A stretch of 22,713 nt of DNA, taken from the NCBI GenBank assembly GCA_029862935.1, contig JAOTWK010000017.1, forward strand, positions 1 to 22,713, given 5' to 3'. How positions within the stretch are numbered: position 1 is the stretch's first letter; the number at the start of each line of letters is the position of its first letter. Below the pieces are notes generated by a model. The model saw nothing but the letters and a program-made list of their open reading frames with translations. It had not been told where the DNA came from and made no database searches. A program made the position numbers and the translations under genes. Shown piece by piece: positions 1-7,914 of the stretch. The stretch comes from Gemmatimonadota bacterium (GTDB taxonomy: Bacteria; Gemmatimonadota; Gemmatimonadetes; Gemmatimonadales; GWC2-71-9).

Positions 1-1
1 C

Positions 2-583
2 GTAGTCACGCGCGTGGCGCGCGAGCACTTCGCGCTCCCGCCCGAGGCGGCGCGCGTCTTCCACATGGACGGCCGCCGCTTCTTGATGTCAGGTGACGAC
101 GCGTACGACCTCATCGTGATGGACGCCTTCGGCAGCAGCTCCATTCCCTTCCACCTGGTCACGCGGGAGGCGTTCGCGCTCATCCACTCGCGCCTGGTAC
201 CGGACGGGATCGTTGCCATGAACGTGGAAGCGGTGGGCTGGCACGATGTGCTCGTCACCGCGCTCGCCGCGACCATGAAGACCCAGTTCGCGCACGTCGT
301 CGTCCTGCCCATGGCGGAGCCTCCCAACCAGCTGGGCAATCTCGTTCTACTCGCCTCGGACCGGGAACTCGAGATCGAAGAGGAACCACCCGTCCCCACC
401 GACCGCTTCAGCCCCGACTATCACCGCGCGCACGCGTGGGACAACCGCTTCCAGATCGACGCGGCCGGGGTGTCGATACTGACCGACGACCACAACCCGA
501 TCGACATCTGGGCGGAACGGATCAATCTGGTCGCACGCAAGCAGCTGCACGAGTACTTCGGATCGCGCGGCGCCGGCCGGTAG
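2..583 (+). CDS. Spermidine synthase-like methyltransferase, C-terminal part (5' truncated)
   Basis: The reading frame is open to the left edge, and the residues before the first possible internal start (VVTRVAREHF) still match the family, so the true start lies outside the window. About 193 residues are visible. The segment 'YDLIVMDAFGSSSIPFHL' followed by 'T.EAF' and 'L.PDGI' is the typical core of the spermidine/spermine synthase superfamily, which uses a Rossmann fold to bind a decarboxylated-SAM-type donor; the Asp of 'VMDAF' is the usual catalytic acid. Such C-terminal parts also occur in large membrane proteins fused to this domain, and the missing N-terminus could decide between these. 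The gene ends 12 bases from the convergent end of the next gene. The superfamily is fairly sure; the substrate is not known. Confidence 0.75.
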   Translation, partial: VVTRVAREHFALPPEAARVFHMDGRRFLMSGDDAYDLIVMDAFGSSSIPFHLVTREAFALIHSRLVPDGIVAMNVEAVGWHDVLVTALAATMKTQFAHVVVLPMAEPPNQLGNLVLLASDRELEIEEEPPVPTDRFSPDYHRAHAWDNRFQIDAAGVSILTDDHNPIDIWAERINLVARKQLHEYFGSRGAGR

Positions 584-595
584 AAGGCGGCGCGC

Positions 596-943
596 TCAGT
601 TCTGCGCGTCGTCCATGGGTCTGAACGCGCCGCTCTCCACGATCACAACGGGGTGACCTTCCAGCCGATCCGGAATCCTGCGGCTCAGCTCGTCGGTCTG
701 CGTGACCACCATCACCTTGATGCAGGGCGTCCCGTCGTCGAGGGCTCCGATGGCCACGCCGGCCACTCCCGGTAGCGCCATCAGGTCATCGACGTGCGCT
801 TCCATGACCGTCTTGATGTCTCTTGTCGGCATGTCACCCCTGCCCCCGTTTTGTACCTGGCAGGCGTTCGCCAGCACCAGAGCCAAGAGCACGAACGCGC
901 GCAGCGGGCACGCCGTCAGAAACCGTCCAGTGTACCTTTGCAT
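596..943 (-). CDS. Small exported protein, function unknown, related to the N-terminal domain of the neighbouring S1 protease
   Basis: The product has 115 residues. The N-terminus has basic residues, a hydrophobic run (residues about 13-26) and 'LANAC', compatible with signal peptidase I cleavage after ANA or with lipidation of Cys28, although the lipobox is not canonical. The mature part contains 'HVDDLMALPGVAGVAIG', then 'DDGTPCIKVMVV' and a 'RRIPDRLEGHPVVIVESG' segment. The same order (His...LM..P.V.G, DDG.P.I...V, P..I.G..V) occurs at residues 55-115 of the S1 protease encoded upstream on the same strand, so the two probably share a domain. A GGGG stretch precedes the ATG by a few bases. 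A hairpin terminator lies between this gene and the protease gene, so they are probably transcribed separately. The biochemical function is unknown; a propeptide-like or inhibitor role is only a guess. Confidence 0.65.
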   Translation of the reverse strand: MQRYTGRFLTACPLRAFVLLALVLANACQVQNGGRGDMPTRDIKTVMEAHVDDLMALPGVAGVAIGALDDGTPCIKVMVVTQTDELSRRIPDRLEGHPVVIVESGAFRPMDDAQN

Positions 944-996
944 GGCGGCCCCCTAGGCTCCGAGCGTGCGGCAAGATCACTGGTTTGGCAACGACA

Positions 997-1031
997 AAGC
1001 CCGTCCCCGGTAACGGACCGGGGACGGGCTT
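997..1031 (-). terminator. Strong hairpin, probable intrinsic terminator of the S1 protease gene
   Basis: A perfect 15-bp inverted repeat (aagcccgtccccggt and its reverse complement) encloses a 5-base loop. It lies 45 bases past the stop codon of the protease gene. On the minus strand the stem is followed by a short, weak T-containing tail (tgtcgtt). A stem this strong would stop transcription or protect the 3' end even with a poor U tract. Confidence 0.6.
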
Positions 1032-1075
1032 CGTCTGCTATGGGGCGCTCGGGGTGCCGAACACCCTCGGGCAGC

Positions 1076-2200
1076 CTAGTTCCCCACCATCGAGGCGTTG
1101 AAGAACCCCAGCACCTCGTCGATCGGGTTGGCGACCGCCAGCGTGCCGCTGCCCGCGAACAGAAGACCGACGGCCCGCGGGTTGTTGCTCACGTCCTCCA
1201 CCATCAACGAGCCGGAGTCGCCGCCCGCCAGGAACTTGCTGCCCCGGTTCTTGATGATGATCTGACCCGTGAACGTCTTGGTGAAGGCCGTCCCGCCGGC
1301 GCACTCGTTCTCGTACGAGACGCTGACGGTGGCGTTCAAAGCGTCGACCGTGCTCCGGCTGAGGCCGGTGGTGCGACCGCTCTTCTTCACCTTCTGGCCG
1401 ATGGACGCGCCGACCGTCTGCGAGGAGATCGTGCCGACCTCCAGGATGGCGCCGTTGAGATCGACCATGCCGCTGACGATGTTGGCCGACGACGCATCGA
1501 CGTTGCTCCCCGGCAGGGAGCTCGTCACGACCAGCGTCGCCACGTCCTGAGCGTTGCCCGCGTTGCAGGCGACATCGATCAACCCGGGCTGGATGACCGG
1601 GTCACCCGTGCTGGCCCGGCGACCGTTCCCGCCGTTGACGATGTCGGCTTCGAACACGTGGTAGTTGCTCAGGATGCGCTTCTGGCCGCCCACTTGGATG
1701 AGCGAGCCCAGCGTACCGCCGCAGCAGTAACCGTTGGCCAGATCGTAGCGCCAACCGCCCGACGTGCCGAGTTGGATCGGTGGCGTCTGCTTGGCCGTGT
1801 GGCTGGTGCCACCGCCGCCGCCGGGCTTCCCCTTCATGGCGACGATGCGGTCGGTCAACACCGCTTTGACGGCGATCCCGTCGATCGTCTTGGGCGCGTC
1901 CGCCCAAGTCGCGCGCGACGTGACCAGGAGCATGATGGCCGGCCGGCCGTCGTCACCGAGCGTCGTGGCCGTCCCGATCACATCCGGGTCGGCCATGAGC
2001 TTCTCCGTGTGGCGGTTCTGCACGGCCATCACCGACTGCACCTGCGGATTGCTCATGCTGAAGAAACCGACGGCTTCCGGCTGCGGCGCAACGGGTGTCT
2101 CGTCGGTCTGGGAACATCCCCACATGCCAATGGAAGCGATGAGAATGATCCCGAGCATCGTCAGGATGGGCCAGCTCGACCGAATGAATGATCGTCTCAT
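1076..2200 (-). CDS. Trypsin-like (S1 fold) serine protease, exported, putative lipoprotein
   Basis: The product has 374 residues. The first 29 form a basic N-terminus, a hydrophobic core and 'GMWGC', suggesting export and perhaps lipidation at Cys29 (the lipobox is imperfect). Residues about 55-115 form a domain that resembles the whole small exported protein at 596-943; a Gly-rich linker (KPGGGGG) follows. The protease domain covers about residues 138-374, with a complete apparent triad: His171 in 'LSNYHVFEA', Asp209 in 'NAQDVATLVV' and Ser309 in 'AGGDSGSLMV'. A CC pair (159-160) and Cys202 could form disulfides. A purine-rich AAAGGGGG ribosome site sits about 7 bases before the ATG. The gene is followed by a strong hairpin. 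The fold and triad are convincing; substrates are unknown. The N-terminal domain may be an inhibitory prodomain, which is inference. Confidence 0.75.
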   Translation of the reverse strand: MRRSFIRSSWPILTMLGIILIASIGMWGCSQTDETPVAPQPEAVGFFSMSNPQVQSVMAVQNRHTEKLMADPDVIGTATTLGDDGRPAIMLLVTSRATWADAPKTIDGIAVKAVLTDRIVAMKGKPGGGGGTSHTAKQTPPIQLGTSGGWRYDLANGYCCGGTLGSLIQVGGQKRILSNYHVFEADIVNGGNGRRASTGDPVIQPGLIDVACNAGNAQDVATLVVTSSLPGSNVDASSANIVSGMVDLNGAILEVGTISSQTVGASIGQKVKKSGRTTGLSRSTVDALNATVSVSYENECAGGTAFTKTFTGQIIIKNRGSKFLAGGDSGSLMVEDVSNNPRAVGLLFAGSGTLAVANPIDEVLGFFNASMVGN

Positions 2201-2344
2201 TCATTTCCCCCTTTGGGTTGAGGTGGTGAAGGACAACCTGCCCGGAAAGCAGCTGCCAGTGTAGGACTCCAATCTAACCTCCGTCAACCAATGCCAGTCG
2301 AGGCCGAAAAGACGCTGCCGTTCGCGCCGGGCCACTCCCGCCCG

Positions 2345-5300
2345 TTACTTCAGGAGCACCATCTTCCGCTGCTGCACGAAGTCGCCGGCCTGCAGGCGGT
2401 AGAAGTAGATGCCCGAGGCGAGCCCCGCGGCGTCGAATCCCACCGTGTACAGACCGATCCCCTTCGTTTCGTCGAGCAGCGTCGCCACGCGCTTGCCGGA
2501 GACGTCGAACACCGTCACGGTCACGTGTGACTCCTCCGTGAGCGTGAAGCCGATGGTCGTGCGCGGGTTGAAGGGGTTGGGGTGGTTCTGCAAGAGCGCC
2601 GTCGCCTCCACCTCCGGCGTCTCCGGACCGCTCGCCGCCGGCGCGGGCACGTCGGTGCGCTCGCGAACCTCTGCCACGAGCTCCGCCGAAAGGACGCTCG
2701 CGGTCCCGCGGAAAGTGATGGCGTCGATGTACACGTCGTCGGAGTTGCCGCTGGCGTCGCACATGAAGCGGATCTTCGCGTTGGTCGGGAAGGTGTACGA
2801 GCTGCGCGGAATCGTGACCGTCGCCACGTACCACGTGTTGTTGTTGAAGTTCACGCCGCGCGCGTAGGAAGCCACCGTGTACCATGCCGAACCGTTGTAG
2901 TACTGCACCCAGAAGTCCTCGTTGTTCTCCATGCTCACCGCGATGAAGTAGAACTCGACTTCCAGCGTGTTGTAACCGGTCACGTTGTAGCTGCCCGTGT
3001 GGTAGAACGACGACGACACGCCGCTGTTGTCCTGGATGTCCGCGGCCGCGCTTCCCTGCCAGGCGTAGGTGCCGCGCGTGTAGCGCGAGCAGTCGCCGCC
3101 GCCGTCGGTGTAGCTGCCCCAGCCGCTCTCGAAGTCGTCGTACGTGATCGTCGCCCAGGAGCCGGGCTCGCTCACGGTGATGTAGTCAACTTTGGTCTCC
3201 TGGTCGGAGCCGGCGGCGTTGGTCGCCGTGAGCGTCACCGTGTAGGTGCCGGCGGCGGTGTAGCTATGGCTGGGATTCTGCGCCGTGGACGTGCCCTGGT
3301 CGCCGAAGTTCCAGCTCCACGAGGTCGGCCCGTTGGTCGACAGGTCGGTGAACTGTACCGCGAGCGGTACCGTCCCCGCAGTGGGGTTGGCGCTGAACTC
3401 GGCCACCGGCGGCGGCAGCACAGCCTCCGTAACACTAATGTCGTCGAAGGCGAACCCGTCCGTCGTGATGGCGTAGTTGTCGTACTGCTGGAACTTGATC
3501 ACGAAGGTGCCGGTGAGGCTCAGCCCCGCCGACGCGGCCAGCTGGTCCACATCCAGGTTGAAGCTGTTCCAGGTGTTGTTGGAATAGCTCGACCCGTTGA
3601 GGTTCAGCACCTTGACGAAGCTCGAGCCGCCGTTGCTGGAGAAGTAGATGCCGTCCTGGCTGTGCGTCTCGTCTCCGAACTCTTTCCACCAGAAGTCCAG
3701 GTCCACCTGGCTCTTGCCGGCGAGATTCACGTGCAGCCAGGACTCGGTCTGCGCGTAAGTGCCGTTGGTGATGGCGTCCATCACCATGTGATAGCTGCCC
3801 GAGTGCGGCGTGTTGGTCGAGAGGATCCGGATGCGCCCGTTGCTGGTGACGTTCGTCGTCCAGTACTGGTCGAGCGCGCCGGACTCGAAGCCGGTGCTGT
3901 AGGGCAGGTTGGCGTAGCCGCTGCCCGGCGCCGTCACCGTGATGTAGTCCACCTTGGTCTCGCCGTCGGAGCCGTAGGCGTTCGTCGCCGTGAGCGACAC
4001 CGTGTAGGTCCCTGGCGAGGTGTAGGTGTGGCTGGGGTTCTGCGCGCTCGAGGTGCCCAGGTCGCCGAAGTTCCAGCTCCACGAGGTGGGGCTGCCGCTG
4101 GACTGGTCGGTGAAGGAAACCAGGAGCGGCGCGTCGCCGCTGGTGGGCGCGCCGGTGAACGCCGCCGTCGGCGGCGTCGGCCCGCCGCCGCCGCCCACCG
4201 CGGCCTCGGCGTCGACCATGCCGTAGCCGCTGTAGCGGTCCCAGCCCCCGCCCGCCTCGACGTTGACGATGTCGATGGCGGAGCTCACGAGCTGGCTGCG
4301 GACCTGCGCCGGGGTCCAGGTGGGGTTCTGCGACTTGATGAGCGCGCACACGCCGGCTACGTACGGCGTCGCGCACGAGGTCCCGTTGAAGAAGGGCTCG
4401 TAGTCCCCGCTGCGGTAGCCACCGCTGCCCTGGATGTCCGACGTGGGCAGGATGGTGGGACCGAGGATGTCCACCGCGCCCGCCGCGTCGGGGCTGTTGG
4501 TACCGTAGTTCGATCCCCACCAGCGCTCGCCGTCGCAGGTGTACCCGTTGGGATCGGTGGAGACGCCAGGGTTGCACTCGGAGCTGAGACTGCTGCTGCG
4601 CTTGCGGTCGCCGCAGGGGGAGGCCGCGCCCACGCCGATCACGTACGTATTGATCGCGGGGTAGCTGATGGTGCTGCGGTTCTCGTTGCCCGTGGCGGCA
4701 AGGATGGTGACGCCGGCGTTATACGCGTACTGGATGGCGGCATCCGTCGAGGGGTCGCTGCTGATGGCCGCGCCCAGGCTCATGCTGATGATGTCGGCGC
4801 CGTTGTCGGCCGCATGGTAGATGGCGTTGATGATCGCCGAGAAGTACATCGTGCCCGCGCTGTTGGCCACCTTGAGCGGCATGACGCGCACGCCCGGCGC
4901 CGCGCCGCAGGCGCCGAGGCCGTTGTTGACCTTGGCCGCCGCGACACCCGCGCAGCAGGTGCCGTGCCCGGCGCCGGCCGCGTTGTCGTCGGGGTTGCTG
5001 TCGTTGTCGCCGTAGTCGTAGCCGGCGACCAGCGTGAGGTCGGGATGATCTAGATCGACGCCCGAATCGATGATGGCCAGGATCACGCTCGAGCTGCCGA
5101 AGCCCTGGCTCGCGTCCCACGCACCCTGGGCGTTGGCGTCGAAGCCGGGCGTGCCCACCGTGTTCGGGAGCGTGTGGTCATAGGTGCCGCCCCAGTCCAG
5201 GTCGGGCAGCTGTGCCGTGTTGTTGTGCCCCCAGGAGTCGGCATAGAGCGGATCGCTGGGAACCACGGCCGGAAACGCCACCCAGTCCGGCGTGGCTGCC

Positions 5301-5734
5301 TCGACGTTGGGATCCGCCGCGTAGCGCCGGATCACGTCTTCGATGTCGGCGCCCCGCTGAAGCTCGAACATGTACCAGCGGTCCACACCGAGGCGGACCG
5401 CTTCGCCCGCGTTCTTGGGCTGGATGAATGGCCGCGAGATCTTCGTGACCCCCAGCTGCCCGCTGAGCGCGTCCACGGAAGCGAATCCCGTTTCGACGCC
5501 CTTGGCGGCGGCGCCCCGCTGGAACCCGATGTCCAGCTTCGAGCGTTCCATGCTCGACTCTCTGAACTTGACCAGGATGCGATCCGGCGCGTAGGGAAGG
5601 ACGTTTTCGCCGCTCGCGGCGAAGCCCTTCTGCGCCGGAGAGAACGCGCGTGGCGCGGCTGGCGCCGCCATGGCGAGAAGCGGTATGACGACCAAAAGCA
5701 GAGACATGCAGACGGTCAATACCTTGCGATTCAT
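2345..5734 (-). CDS. Secreted S8 subtilisin-like protease with two PKD domains and a FlgD/T9SS-like sorting tail
   Basis: The product has 1129 residues. A signal peptide (1 to about 24) is followed by a prodomain with 'APDRILVKFRE' (about 45-150). The S8 catalytic domain (about 205-515) has Asp223 ('AIIDSGVDLDH'), His257 ('GHGTCCAG'), the oxyanion-hole Asn350 ('AATGN') and Ser453 ('GTSCATPYVAG'), so the enzyme looks active. Downstream modules are PKD (about 521-602), a beta-rich MAM/jelly-roll-like segment (about 610-770), a second PKD (about 775-855), another beta-rich segment (about 865-1010) and a C-terminal FlgD-Ig/type-IX-secretion-like domain (about 1045-1129) with 'NHPNPFNPRTTIGF' and 'SGIYFYRLQAG'. 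The ATG has an AGGAG site 7 bases upstream. The likely role is extracellular or cell-surface protein degradation. Whether a type IX machinery is present cannot be seen here. Confidence 0.92.
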   Translation of the reverse strand: MNRKVLTVCMSLLLVVIPLLAMAAPAAPRAFSPAQKGFAASGENVLPYAPDRILVKFRESSMERSKLDIGFQRGAAAKGVETGFASVDALSGQLGVTKISRPFIQPKNAGEAVRLGVDRWYMFELQRGADIEDVIRRYAADPNVEAATPDWVAFPAVVPSDPLYADSWGHNNTAQLPDLDWGGTYDHTLPNTVGTPGFDANAQGAWDASQGFGSSSVILAIIDSGVDLDHPDLTLVAGYDYGDNDSNPDDNAAGAGHGTCCAGVAAAKVNNGLGACGAAPGVRVMPLKVANSAGTMYFSAIINAIYHAADNGADIISMSLGAAISSDPSTDAAIQYAYNAGVTILAATGNENRSTISYPAINTYVIGVGAASPCGDRKRSSSLSSECNPGVSTDPNGYTCDGERWWGSNYGTNSPDAAGAVDILGPTILPTSDIQGSGGYRSGDYEPFFNGTSCATPYVAGVCALIKSQNPTWTPAQVRSQLVSSAIDIVNVEAGGGWDRYSGYGMVDAEAAVGGGGGPTPPTAAFTGAPTSGDAPLLVSFTDQSSGSPTSWSWNFGDLGTSSAQNPSHTYTSPGTYTVSLTATNAYGSDGETKVDYITVTAPGSGYANLPYSTGFESGALDQYWTTNVTSNGRIRILSTNTPHSGSYHMVMDAITNGTYAQTESWLHVNLAGKSQVDLDFWWKEFGDETHSQDGIYFSSNGGSSFVKVLNLNGSSYSNNTWNSFNLDVDQLAASAGLSLTGTFVIKFQQYDNYAITTDGFAFDDISVTEAVLPPPVAEFSANPTAGTVPLAVQFTDLSTNGPTSWSWNFGDQGTSTAQNPSHSYTAAGTYTVTLTATNAAGSDQETKVDYITVSEPGSWATITYDDFESGWGSYTDGGGDCSRYTRGTYAWQGSAAADIQDNSGVSSSFYHTGSYNVTGYNTLEVEFYFIAVSMENNEDFWVQYYNGSAWYTVASYARGVNFNNNTWYVATVTIPRSSYTFPTNAKIRFMCDASGNSDDVYIDAITFRGTASVLSAELVAEVRERTDVPAPAASGPETPEVEATALLQNHPNPFNPRTTIGFTLTEESHVTVTVFDVSGKRVATLLDETKGIGLYTVGFDAAGLASGIYFYRLQAGDFVQQRKMVLLK
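3170..3412 (-). repeat. PKD domain module 2 within the subtilase
   Basis: Residues about 775-855 of the subtilase carry the PKD signature 'WSWNFGDQGTS' and 'GTYTVTLTATNA'. The module is closely similar to module 1 at 3929-4174; a stretch around 3300-3325 is repeated base for base around 4061-4086. This points to internal duplication or gene conversion. Confidence 0.85.
3929..4174 (-). repeat. PKD domain module 1 within the subtilase
   Basis: Residues about 521-602 of the subtilase carry 'WSWNFGDLGTS' and 'GTYTVSLTATNAYGSD', ending in 'ETKVDYITV', the same linker that ends module 2. It directly follows a GGGGG/proline linker after the catalytic domain. Confidence 0.85.
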
Positions 5735-6150
5735 CGTTTTCTCCTAACCGTTCGTGCCATTCGCCCGCGATCTTGCCGTCGCGCAACGGCCGCGTCACGG
5801 GCGATCAAGGGGACAAAGACACAGGACGCTCTTGCGTCCCACTCGGTTGGATACTGCTGTTGGCTCCCCCCTCTCTTCGACGGCCAATGGCCGACAGGCG
5901 TGAATCGCTCCGGCGCATGCCGGTTGGACGGCGCGATCATCCCCGGGAATAGCGGCGGAATTGTACGCCGGCGGGGGGTGCCCGGTCTACCTGGTCAAGC
6001 AACAAAAGTGTGGGGGGCGAAAGAAAACACTCGGGTGTAAAGCCCGAGTGTAAAGTGGATTTGACAGTGCGGGTGCCGCGGCGCCCGCATCCCGCCCGTC
6101 CTCGAATGCCGGAGGGGCCACGCGGACCCGGCCCCCGGCCGCCGTCCCGG
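5735..6150. other. 416-bp intergenic region: subtilase leader/promoter side and downstream side of the GNAT gene
   Basis: No convincing protein gene is seen. On the minus strand it holds, from right to left, the terminator hairpin after the acetyltransferase (6027-6051) and then the upstream region of the subtilase. The latter contains small inverted repeats at 5881-5893 (cggcca/tggccg) and 5824-5839 (ggacgc, loop of four, gcgtcc) and the AGGAG ribosome site. A TACAAT hexamer (minus strand) lies around 5960, but no -35 box is suitably spaced, so no promoter is called. The leader is long enough for RNA-level control, but no known riboswitch is recognised. Confidence 0.5.
6020..6051 (-). terminator. 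Intrinsic terminator after the S9 hydrolase-GNAT unit
   Basis: A 9-bp perfect stem (acactcggg / cccgagtgt, 6027-6035 with 6043-6051) with a 7-base loop is followed on the minus strand by the pyrimidine tail tttctttc. It lies about 100 bases after the stop codon of the acetyltransferase gene. Confidence 0.75.
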
Positions 6151-6657
6151 CTAGCTCGCCTCGGAGAACTCGTTTCGATACCGCGCCACGCCCGACACCC
6201 GGTCCATCCGCTTCGCGTCCAGGATCATCGCCATGAAGGCCCAGTCCGGGACTTCCCACGTGCACGAGATGCCGTGCTCGCTGGCGCGCTGGAATCCGAA
6301 CCGCGGATAGTATTCACGGTGTCCCAGCACCACGACGAACGGGCAGCCCGCCGCGCGGAGCTTGGCCAGGCCGTGACCGACCAGCTCCTGCCCCACCCCT
6401 CGGTTCTGGTGCGACGGGAGCACCGCCATCGGCCCCAGGCCCGCCCCTTCCACCGGCTTCTTGCCTTCGAGCATTACCGGTGTAAAGAGGATGTGCCCCA
6501 CGACGCTGCCCTCGACGACCGCCACCAGCGAGATCGCCTCGCGGCAGTTCCGCCGCAGGGCGTCCACCAGGTCGGCTTCGTCGGGGCGGCCGAACGCCGC
6601 CTCGTTCACCTTGCGAACGACGGCGACGTCGGCGGGTCTTTCCTCGCGAATCTCCAA
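6151..6657 (-). CDS. GNAT-family N-acetyltransferase (YhbS-like)
   Basis: The product has 168 residues, close to the usual size of single-domain GNAT enzymes. The frame is open far upstream into the hydrolase gene, but family similarity begins at 'LEIREERPADVAVVRKVNEAAF', so I place the start at the TTG at 6657. It follows a GGAGGA site by only a few bases, and no ATG or GTG is available nearby. The acetyl-CoA binding region is visible as 'LGPMAVLPSHQNRGVGQELV' (motif A, Q/R-x-x-G-x-G type). Later segments 'YYPRFGFQRASEHGI' and 'PDWAFMAMIL' match the YhbS-type subgroup, which contains acetyltransferases of small molecules or proteins. The gene starts 14 bases after the hydrolase stop, so both are probably in one transcript ending at the 6020-6051 terminator. 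The acceptor substrate is unknown. Confidence 0.82.
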   Translation of the reverse strand: MEIREERPADVAVVRKVNEAAFGRPDEADLVDALRRNCREAISLVAVVEGSVVGHILFTPVMLEGKKPVEGAGLGPMAVLPSHQNRGVGQELVGHGLAKLRAAGCPFVVVLGHREYYPRFGFQRASEHGISCTWEVPDWAFMAMILDAKRMDRVSGVARYRNEFSEAS

Positions 6658-6671
6658 CGGTCCTCCGAGGA

Positions 6672-7757
6672 CTAACGGTACCCCGCCGCGGTCAATTCGT
6701 CCAGCGTCGTAAACGCCTTCGGGGGTTTCAGGTGCGGCGCGAGAAACTTGTATATCTTCAGGCGGATCTCCCGCGCCCGCTTCGTATCCAGCCGGTCGAA
6801 GGAGTGGCCGCCCGGCAGATCCTCGAAGATCTCGTATTCGAACTTCTTTCCCTCGGCCTTGAGCGCGCGGATCAAGTGTTCCACTTCGAGGACGTTCACG
6901 TCCTCGTCGTTCGTGTTGGTGTGGACCAGGAGCGGCGTCTTCAGGAGGTGCGCCTTGTTCACCGGCGAGCGGCGGCGGTACTCGTCCACGTCCTCGTGCG
7001 CCGTCTTGCCGATGTGGTACTCCGCCGAATAGAGCTCGCGGTAGTCGTCCTCGTAGTAGCCCATGCGCGCCACCAGGTCGCTCACTGGCACGCCGGCAAA
7101 CGCAGCTTTGTAGTGATCCGGATGGTCGAAGATGTTGTGTAGCGCGATCAGTCCGCCGTGGCTCCAGCCCACGATGCCCACCCGGTTCCCGTCCACGAAC
7201 GGATAGTTCTCGATCATGTAGGCGCGGCTGGCGTCCACGTCCTCCACTTCCAGTCCGCCGTAGTCGATTTTCTGGTAGTGCGACTTCCCGTAGCCCGTGC
7301 TGCCGCGGTACTCGGCGGCCACGACGACGTACCCCTGCCCCACCATCTCGCGAACGATGTGCGTGTAATACGTGCTGAAGTCCGCGTGCACACCGCCGTG
7401 CGGGAAGACGATCAGCGGGTACTTCTTGGAGCGGTCGATAGCCTTGGGGATGATGACGTACGACCAGAACTTCGTCGGGTTGCCCGCGCCCAGCGCCGTC
7501 GGGTTCTTCTCCTTGGCCAGCGGCGGACCCGTGATGTAGACCTTGTCCACCCACGCGACGTCCCCCACCCTTTCGAACCAGATGAGGTCGTCGATCTTCT
7601 TCTCGAGGACGTCGAGCCGGTGGCCCAGATTCTCGCTGTGTTTCTTCAGCACCTCGAGCTCGGTCTCCGGCTCCGCCGCGTCCTGGGCGCGAACGGGCGA
7701 GACCGCGACGGCCAGAGCGGCGGCGACGATGGCGGCAATGCCGCATATCCGCTTCAT
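6672..7757 (-). CDS. Secreted S9-type (prolyl oligopeptidase-like) alpha/beta hydrolase
   Basis: The product has 361 residues. It has a clear signal peptide with cleavage predicted after 'SPVRA' (residue 24), then a heptad-like helical segment (about 31-60, probable short coiled coil) and an alpha/beta hydrolase domain. The nucleophile is Ser199 in 'GIVGWSHGG', the acid probably Asp284 in 'NTNDEDVN' and the base His318 in 'LPGGHSFDR'. The 'FPHGGVHADFS' segment supplies the oxyanion region and 'AAEYRGSTGYGKSHY' is typical of S9 enzymes. Unlike full-length family members it has no beta-propeller domain, so it may act on small peptides or esters in the periplasm. An AAGGAAGGAA ribosome site precedes the ATG by about 6 bases. 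The gene is divergent from the hyp operon and is followed by the acetyltransferase gene. Confidence 0.88.
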   Translation of the reverse strand: MKRICGIAAIVAAALAVAVSPVRAQDAAEPETELEVLKKHSENLGHRLDVLEKKIDDLIWFERVGDVAWVDKVYITGPPLAKEKNPTALGAGNPTKFWSYVIIPKAIDRSKKYPLIVFPHGGVHADFSTYYTHIVREMVGQGYVVVAAEYRGSTGYGKSHYQKIDYGGLEVEDVDASRAYMIENYPFVDGNRVGIVGWSHGGLIALHNIFDHPDHYKAAFAGVPVSDLVARMGYYEDDYRELYSAEYHIGKTAHEDVDEYRRRSPVNKAHLLKTPLLVHTNTNDEDVNVLEVEHLIRALKAEGKKFEYEIFEDLPGGHSFDRLDTKRAREIRLKIYKFLAPHLKPPKAFTTLDELTAAGYR

Positions 7758-7914
7758 GACAGTTCCTTCCTTGCAGGTTTGAAGGGATGGATGGGTCCGG
7801 TCTTCACGCCAACTAGATTAGCACGCGCGCGCGCGGGTGGGCAGGCGAGCTCGAAGAACGGACATAAGTGATTGTTCCAATGGCGGTTAGGGGGTCGTCC
7901 CGAGCTCGGTTTCG

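Noticed and set aside
794..2191. 465-codon open frame on the plus strand opposite the S1 protease
   Set aside because: Arg/Asp/His-rich shadow product without recognisable domain; the minus strand holds a complete protease triad.
2582..5053. 823-codon open frame on the plus strand opposite the subtilase
   Set aside because: It is a mirror of the subtilase codon usage (Val/Arg/Ala/Gly-rich, low complexity), resembles no family and has no ribosome site, while the opposite strand encodes a complete protease with catalytic motifs.
5790..5915. Possible c-di-GMP (GEMM) riboswitch before the subtilase, because of gagtgggacgcaa on the minus strand
   Set aside because: The conserved CACGCACAGGGCAAACC segment and the second stem are missing, and the GGACGC bases pair with a nearby GCGTCC to form a simple hairpin instead.
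6658..7746. Upstream extension of the acetyltransferase frame through the S9 hydrolase gene
   Set aside because: The extension is another frame of a real hydrolase gene and gives an Arg/Gly-rich low-complexity product; GNAT similarity starts at the TTG at 6657.
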